A stretch of 45,353 nt of DNA from Chitinophagaceae bacterium (lineage in GTDB: Bacteria > Bacteroidota > Bacteroidia > Chitinophagales > Chitinophagaceae), in contig JAEUVK010000001.1 in assembly GCA_016787135.1 (NCBI GenBank), forward strand, positions 1-45,353, given 5' to 3'. Position numbers and translations under genes: made by a program. This document shows, piece after piece, positions 41,013 to 45,353 of the stretch (positions are counted from its first letter, which is position 1; each line of letters begins with the position of its first letter). The notes beneath the pieces are model-generated. The model was given only the letters and a program-made list of their open reading frames with translations, did not search any database and was not told the DNA's origin.

Positions 41013-42251
41013 ATGACATCAGTTTGCTTATATTTCAAAGTACACCAGCCTTACCGGTTGAAAGAATACAGCATGAAGGGAGTTGACCTCTCCTATTGCT
41101 ATGCTGACGTTGCGGCAGACAAGGCCTCCATCGATTTCCTGGCCGATCATTCCTATTTACCCGCCAATAAGATCATTCATGAACAACTGCTGTCACAGCA
41201 GGGAAAGTTCAGGGTAAGCTATTCTATCAGCGGCACTGCCCTGGAATTACTGCAGAAACATCGCCCGGATGTGATCGCATCCTTCCGGGAGTTGGTGAAC
41301 ACAGGCTATGTGGAAATACTCGCAGAGACCTATTACCATTCGCTGAGCTCTTTACATTCCCGGAAAGAATTTCAACGGCAGATACATAAACACAGAACGT
41401 TGGTCAAAGAACTATTCGGCATTCAACCCCTCGTATTCAGGAATACAGAACTGATCCATAATAATGCTATTGCCGGTGACATAGCTGGTATGGGCTTGCA
41501 GGGTATCTTATGTGAGGGAGTGAAACGAATACTGAACGAACGTACCCCTAACAAAGTATATGCCGTGCCGGGCAGGGAAGACATAAGGCTACTCCTGCGT
41601 AATGCACAACTATCGGATGATATTGCGTTCCGCTTTGATGATGTGAACTGGAATGAGCATCCGCTGACGGCTGAAAAATTTGCTGAGTGGCTGCATGCGC
41701 ACCCGGAAGATACTACCGTCATCAACCTGATGATGGACTATGAGACCTTCGGCATTCACAAGAAAGCGGGTAACGGGATATTTGATTTTCTCCATGCATT
41801 GCCCTCTGCTGTCTTAACGAACGACGATCTTACCTTTTCCACCCCGGCAGCAATATTGAAAAAAAATATACCGGGAGATGCCTATGATGTGCCGGCAACT
41901 GTTTCCTGGGAAAACAATACAACCGCCGCCTGTGTATGGTGTGACAATATGCGGCAAAACAATACGCTGAAGAAAATATACAGCATCGGGGATATGGTAT
42001 TGAACTGCGGTAATGAAAAAGCTATTGATATGTGGGGCCGCTTACAGTCAGCCGATTATTTCTATTATATGTCAGAAGAAAGCTGCAAGCGAATGGCTTA
42101 CCAATATCATAACCCTTTCTCCACACCGGAAGAGGCCTTTAAAAATTATTCCAACATCGTGGCCGACCTCGAGATAGCCCTGATAGAAAATGAGATCAGG
42201 CGAAGAAAACGAACACCGTCAAAAGCATCATTTATAAATACTATTCTTTAA
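41013..42251 (+). CDS. GH57 alpha-amylase-type glycosidase
   Basis: 412 aa from ATG 41013; the frame is open from a GTG at 40920, but those 31 residues look unlike the family. Conserved GH57 motifs: VHQPYR (10-15), AETYYHSL with Glu105, FRNTELIHNN with predicted nucleophile Glu146 and MMDYETFGIHK with predicted acid Asp242. There is no signal peptide, so it acts on cytoplasmic alpha-glucan such as glycogen. The SDR gene follows after 22 bp, then a GH63-like glucosidase. Confidence 0.9.
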   Translation: MTSVCLYFKVHQPYRLKEYSMKGVDLSYCYADVAADKASIDFLADHSYLPANKIIHEQLLSQQGKFRVSYSISGTALELLQKHRPDVIASFRELVNTGYVEILAETYYHSLSSLHSRKEFQRQIHKHRTLVKELFGIQPLVFRNTELIHNNAIAGDIAGMGLQGILCEGVKRILNERTPNKVYAVPGREDIRLLLRNAQLSDDIAFRFDDVNWNEHPLTAEKFAEWLHAHPEDTTVINLMMDYETFGIHKKAGNGIFDFLHALPSAVLTNDDLTFSTPAAILKKNIPGDAYDVPATVSWENNTTAACVWCDNMRQNNTLKKIYSIGDMVLNCGNEKAIDMWGRLQSADYFYYMSEESCKRMAYQYHNPFSTPEEAFKNYSNIVADLEIALIENEIRRRKRTPSKASFINTIL

Positions 42252-42273
42252 AATCATCAATCAACAAAACCAA

Positions 42274-43080
42274 ATGGATAAAAAATTAAAAGGCCAGGTA
42301 GCCATCGTCACAGGCGCCAGCAGCGGTATCGGCGCCGGGTGCGCCAAAGAACTGGCAAAGGCCGGGGCCACAGTAGTAGTGAACTATCCCGTTGCTTCTA
42401 CAAAAGAGATGGCCCAGAAAGTAGTGGATGACATCGCCGCCAATGGCGGCACAGCGATCACCTACCGGGCCGATGTAAGTAAAGAAGATGATGTAAAGAA
42501 TATGTTCGCTGACGTGATCGGTCAATTCGGTACCGTAGATATATTGGTGAACAATGCAGGCCTCCAGAAAGATGCACCCTTCACAGAAATGACATTGGAC
42601 CAATGGAACTTTGTGCTTGGCGTAAATCTCACCGGGCAATTCCTGTGTGCCAGGGAAGCGATCAAAGAATTTCTGCGCCGCGGCGTGAATGGCAAATCCA
42701 AATCTGCCGGCAAGATCATCTGCATGAGCAGCGTGCATGAAGTGATACCCTGGGCAGGACATGCGAACTATGCGGCCTCAAAAGGCGGCGTAATGCTGAT
42801 GATGAAGACCATTGCACAGGAGTTTGCCCCGAAAAAGATACGCATCAACTCCATCGCCCCCGGCGCTATCGCCACTCCTATCAATCACGATGCATGGGAT
42901 ACGGCAGCACACCTGCAGGAATTATTAAAACTCATTCCGCAAAAAAGAGTAGGCCAGGTAGATGATATAGGCAAGGCTGCTGTGTGGCTGGCCAGTGATG
43001 ACGCCGACTATGTGAACGGAACAACATTATTTGTTGATGGCGGCATGACATTATACCCGGGATTTGAAGATAATGGCTAA
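42274..43080 (+). CDS. SDR oxidoreductase, glucose 1-dehydrogenase type
   Basis: 268 aa. The cofactor motif TGASSGIG is at 13-20, NNAG at 93-96, and the catalytic residues Ser153, Tyr166 and Lys170 are in place (ANYAASKGG). The C-terminal VNGTTLFVDGGMTLYPGF matches classical SDRs of the glucose 1-dehydrogenase group. Between two alpha-glucan hydrolases, oxidation of released glucose to gluconolactone is plausible but not proven; other sugar or alcohol substrates are possible. Confidence 0.87.
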   Translation: MDKKLKGQVAIVTGASSGIGAGCAKELAKAGATVVVNYPVASTKEMAQKVVDDIAANGGTAITYRADVSKEDDVKNMFADVIGQFGTVDILVNNAGLQKDAPFTEMTLDQWNFVLGVNLTGQFLCAREAIKEFLRRGVNGKSKSAGKIICMSSVHEVIPWAGHANYAASKGGVMLMMKTIAQEFAPKKIRINSIAPGAIATPINHDAWDTAAHLQELLKLIPQKRVGQVDDIGKAAVWLASDDADYVNGTTLFVDGGMTLYPGFEDNG

Positions 43081-43090
43081 TAACCCGTAA

Positions 43091-43162
43091 GTGGTCAGTG
43101 GTGAATGGTGAGTAATCCTTACATACTACTCTCCCGCTCACCATTCACCATTCACAACTCAC
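43091..43162. repeat. GTGAATGG-type inverted repeat between SDR and glucosidase genes
   Basis: GTGAATGGTGAG (43101-43112) pairs perfectly with CTCACCATTCAC (43137-43148) over a 24-nt loop. Flanking copies of the same short words extend both arms. To my knowledge similar TGAATGGTGA-rich intergenic elements are dispersed in Bacteroidota genomes. It takes up most of the 117-bp gap between the two genes and may fold in the transcript. Confidence 0.65.
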
Positions 43163-43197
43163 CTGCATCTACATACACAGATACAATCATCATAATC

Positions 43198-45353
43198 ATG
43201 AACGCTGAACAAAAAAGATTGAACGCAGGCCCTGCCTGGAAAAAATGGGGGCCCTATCTCTCCGAACGCCAGTGGGGAACCGTAAGAGAAGACTACAGTG
43301 AACATGGCAATGCATGGGATCATTTCCCGCATGATCATGCCCGCAGCCGTGTCTATCGCTGGGGCGAAGATGGTATTGCCGGCATCAGCGATGATATGCA
43401 ACGGATATGTTTTGCTGTTACGTTATGGAACGGCAAAGACCCGATACTCAAAGAAAGATTGTTTGGCCTGACAGGCAATGAAGGCAATCATGGCGAGGAT
43501 GTGAAAGAACTGTACTACTATCTCGACAGTACACCTACCCATTCGTACATGAAGCACCTGTATAAATACCCCCAGGCAGAATATCCTTATGCTGACCTTG
43601 TTAACACCAATGGCAATCGTTCTAAGTTTGAAAAGGAATATGAACTGCTGGATACCGGCCTGTTCAACGATGGAAAATACTTTGATGTATTTACCGAATA
43701 TGCCAAGAGCGATGCAGAAGATATTTTAATTAAGATCACCATTCATAACCGCGGGAACGAAGCCGCTTACATCGCGGCATTGCCTACACTCTGGTTCCGC
43801 AACCTGTGGAGCTTTGGCCTGTCCAAAGAAAAGCCGCTGATGTATTTAAAGAAAGTACCGAACGGGTATGGTGAAGTAAAGATCATTGACTATTCCGCCG
43901 GCGAATACCATTTTTATTTTGAAAGACCTGTTCGTACCCTTTTTACCGAAAATGAAACGAACACAGAAAGGCTCTACGGTCAACCGAACAAAACACCTTT
44001 TGTGAAAGATGCTTTTCATACAGCCATCACACAAAACGATTATATCCACCTGGAGCAAAAGAATGAAGGGACAAAGTTTGCCCCTCTGTATGAGCACCAC
44101 CTAGAAGGACGATCATCCATTACCATCAAATTAAGATTAAGTAAACATGCTGTTACTGACGATCCTTTTGACAAGGACTTTGATGCTGTATTTGAAAGCC
44201 GCCTCAGCGAGTCCGATGAATTTTACAACGAAGTGACCGCGGCAAAAGATAAAGATCTCCGCAACATACAGCGGCAGGCCTTCGCCGGTATGCTATGGAG
44301 CAAACAATATTTTAATATCGATATTCCCCGCTGGCTGAATGGTGACCCGGGACAACCGGCCCCGCCTGCACAACGGAAGAATGGCCGCAACCATCAATGG
44401 CAGTCATTGAACAATGAGGATATTATTTCCATGCCGGACAAATGGGAATATCCCTGGTATGCTGCATGGGACCTCGCTTTTCATTGCGTGCCTTTATCTA
44501 TGGTGGACGCATCATTTGCAAAAGACCAACTCATTTTATTCTTACGTGAGTGGTACATGCACCCAAACGGGCAGTTACCGGCATACGAATGGGCCTTCGG
44601 CGATGTGAATCCTCCCGTACATGCATGGAGTTGTCTGCAGGTATATAAAACAGATAAAGCGAATACCGGGAAACCGGACATAGAATTCCTGGAAAGAGTT
44701 TTTCAAAAACTGCTGATCAACTTTACCTGGTGGGTGAACCGCAAGGACCATAAAGGCAATAATGTATTTGAAGGGGGGTTCCTGGGATTGGATAACATTG
44801 GTGTATTTGACAGGAGCAATACCATTCCCGGCGGCGGTGTGCTGGAGCAGGCCGATGGCACCGCATGGATGGCGATGTATTGCCTGAATATGCTCGAGAT
44901 GGCGCTCGAAATATCGCAATACAACAAGGCCTATGAAGATGTAACGACCAAGTTCTTTGAACATTTTGTGTATATCGCCGAATCACTCAACCGGATCGGT
45001 GAAGACTGGACCGGCAGCTGGGACGATGAAGAAGGGTTCTTTTATGATGTACTGTCATTGCCTGGTGGACGTTACATTCCGCTGAAAGTAAGAAGCCTTG
45101 TTGGTCTTACCACTTTGTTCGGCGTACTGGTATTGAAAAAAGAATTACTCGAAAAAGTTCCGGACTTCCACAGCCGGCTGAAATGGTTCCAGCAATACCG
45201 CGAAAAGAATATGCAGTATGCCGTGATCGAAGAACTGAATGATCATGACGATATTCTTTTATCACTCGTGCCCAAACATCGCCTGGAAAAATTGCTGAGG
45301 GCACTGCTGGATGAAAAAGAATTTCTTTCTCCCGGTGGTATCCGCTCCATTTC
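43198..45353 (+). CDS. GH63/MGH1-like glucosidase, 3' end outside window
   Basis: 718 complete codons are visible; the frame continues beyond the right edge. There is no signal peptide. The N-terminal beta-rich domain (WGPYLSERQWGTVREDYS, WDHFPHDHARSRVYRWGEDG) precedes an (alpha/alpha)6 barrel. The barrel has MPDKWEYPWYAAWDLAFH with predicted general acid Asp425, LPAYEWAFGDVNPPVHAW, and GGFLGLDNIGVFDRS. The C-terminal catalytic glutamate would lie outside the window. Enzymes of this type remove glucose from alpha-glucosides. With GH57 and the SDR it forms a cytoplasmic alpha-glucan module. Confidence 0.87.
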   Translation, partial: MNAEQKRLNAGPAWKKWGPYLSERQWGTVREDYSEHGNAWDHFPHDHARSRVYRWGEDGIAGISDDMQRICFAVTLWNGKDPILKERLFGLTGNEGNHGEDVKELYYYLDSTPTHSYMKHLYKYPQAEYPYADLVNTNGNRSKFEKEYELLDTGLFNDGKYFDVFTEYAKSDAEDILIKITIHNRGNEAAYIAALPTLWFRNLWSFGLSKEKPLMYLKKVPNGYGEVKIIDYSAGEYHFYFERPVRTLFTENETNTERLYGQPNKTPFVKDAFHTAITQNDYIHLEQKNEGTKFAPLYEHHLEGRSSITIKLRLSKHAVTDDPFDKDFDAVFESRLSESDEFYNEVTAAKDKDLRNIQRQAFAGMLWSKQYFNIDIPRWLNGDPGQPAPPAQRKNGRNHQWQSLNNEDIISMPDKWEYPWYAAWDLAFHCVPLSMVDASFAKDQLILFLREWYMHPNGQLPAYEWAFGDVNPPVHAWSCLQVYKTDKANTGKPDIEFLERVFQKLLINFTWWVNRKDHKGNNVFEGGFLGLDNIGVFDRSNTIPGGGVLEQADGTAWMAMYCLNMLEMALEISQYNKAYEDVTTKFFEHFVYIAESLNRIGEDWTGSWDDEEGFFYDVLSLPGGRYIPLKVRSLVGLTTLFGVLVLKKELLEKVPDFHSRLKWFQQYREKNMQYAVIEELNDHDDILLSLVPKHRLEKLLRALLDEKEFLSPGGIRSI

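Overview
The window looks like a chromosomal segment of a Bacteroidota bacterium, most likely Chitinophagaceae-like. Supporting signs are signal peptides ending in AQ/SQ, a Reg_prop/Y_Y_Y-type LytS kinase, several large glycoside hydrolases (GH), a DUF2807-like adhesin domain, an S74 'chaperone of endosialidase' protein, weak Shine-Dalgarno sequences and good matches to the Bacteroidetes -7 promoter box (TAnnTTTG). No tRNA, rRNA, CRISPR array, IS element, phage module or SusC/SusD pair was seen.

Region 1 (1-13533, all minus) is a run of five exported glycosidases: an uncharacterised GH67-N-like protein, GH95 with an inserted jelly-roll-like segment, a GH2 with malectin-like domain, GH78 alpha-L-rhamnosidase and a second GH2 cut by the window edge. 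Together they suggest removal of deoxy-hexoses (rhamnose, fucose or L-galactose) and beta-linked sugars from a plant or algal glycan or glycoside.

Region 2 (13546-20623, minus) is a compact seven-gene unit closed by a strong terminator. It encodes a MaoC-type hydratase, a solute-binding-protein-like protein with no signal peptide, two type III CoA transferases, a sugar-lactonase-like amidohydrolase, a RhaT-type symporter and a Gfo/Idh/MocA oxidoreductase. Uptake, oxidation and lactone opening of a deoxy-sugar can be read from it. The CoA chemistry and the cytoplasmic binding protein do not belong to any rhamnose pathway I know, so this is my main candidate for an undescribed system.

Region 3 (20624-34308) starts with a 471-bp divergent intergenic region that carries a phased pair of palindromic boxes. 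On the plus strand follow an Nfn-type (SudBA) flavoprotein pair and a sigma-54 activator with duplicated GAF-PAS sensors. A LytR/LytS two-component pair is on the minus strand. A plus-strand trio follows (S74-tailed repeat protein, methyltransferase, DUF2807-like protein) and ends at a strong terminator.

Region 4 (34376-40811) has eight tightly packed minus-strand genes: YHS, DoxX, DM13, DinB-like, NRDE, ATP-grasp, LysE-type and DUF1223. Upstream of the first gene are a -7 box and a Crp-spaced palindrome. Divergently encoded are a thioredoxin-like protein lacking the first active-site cysteine and a Crp/Fnr regulator. The theme is redox or metal homeostasis under a local Crp-type regulator.

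Region 5 (41013-45353, plus) is a cytoplasmic alpha-glucan module: GH57 amylase, SDR of glucose-dehydrogenase type and a GH63-like glucosidase that runs off the window.

Three short low-complexity repeats sit at gene borders. One supplies the signal peptide of a GH2 enzyme and another supplies the last residues and stop codon of a CoA transferase.
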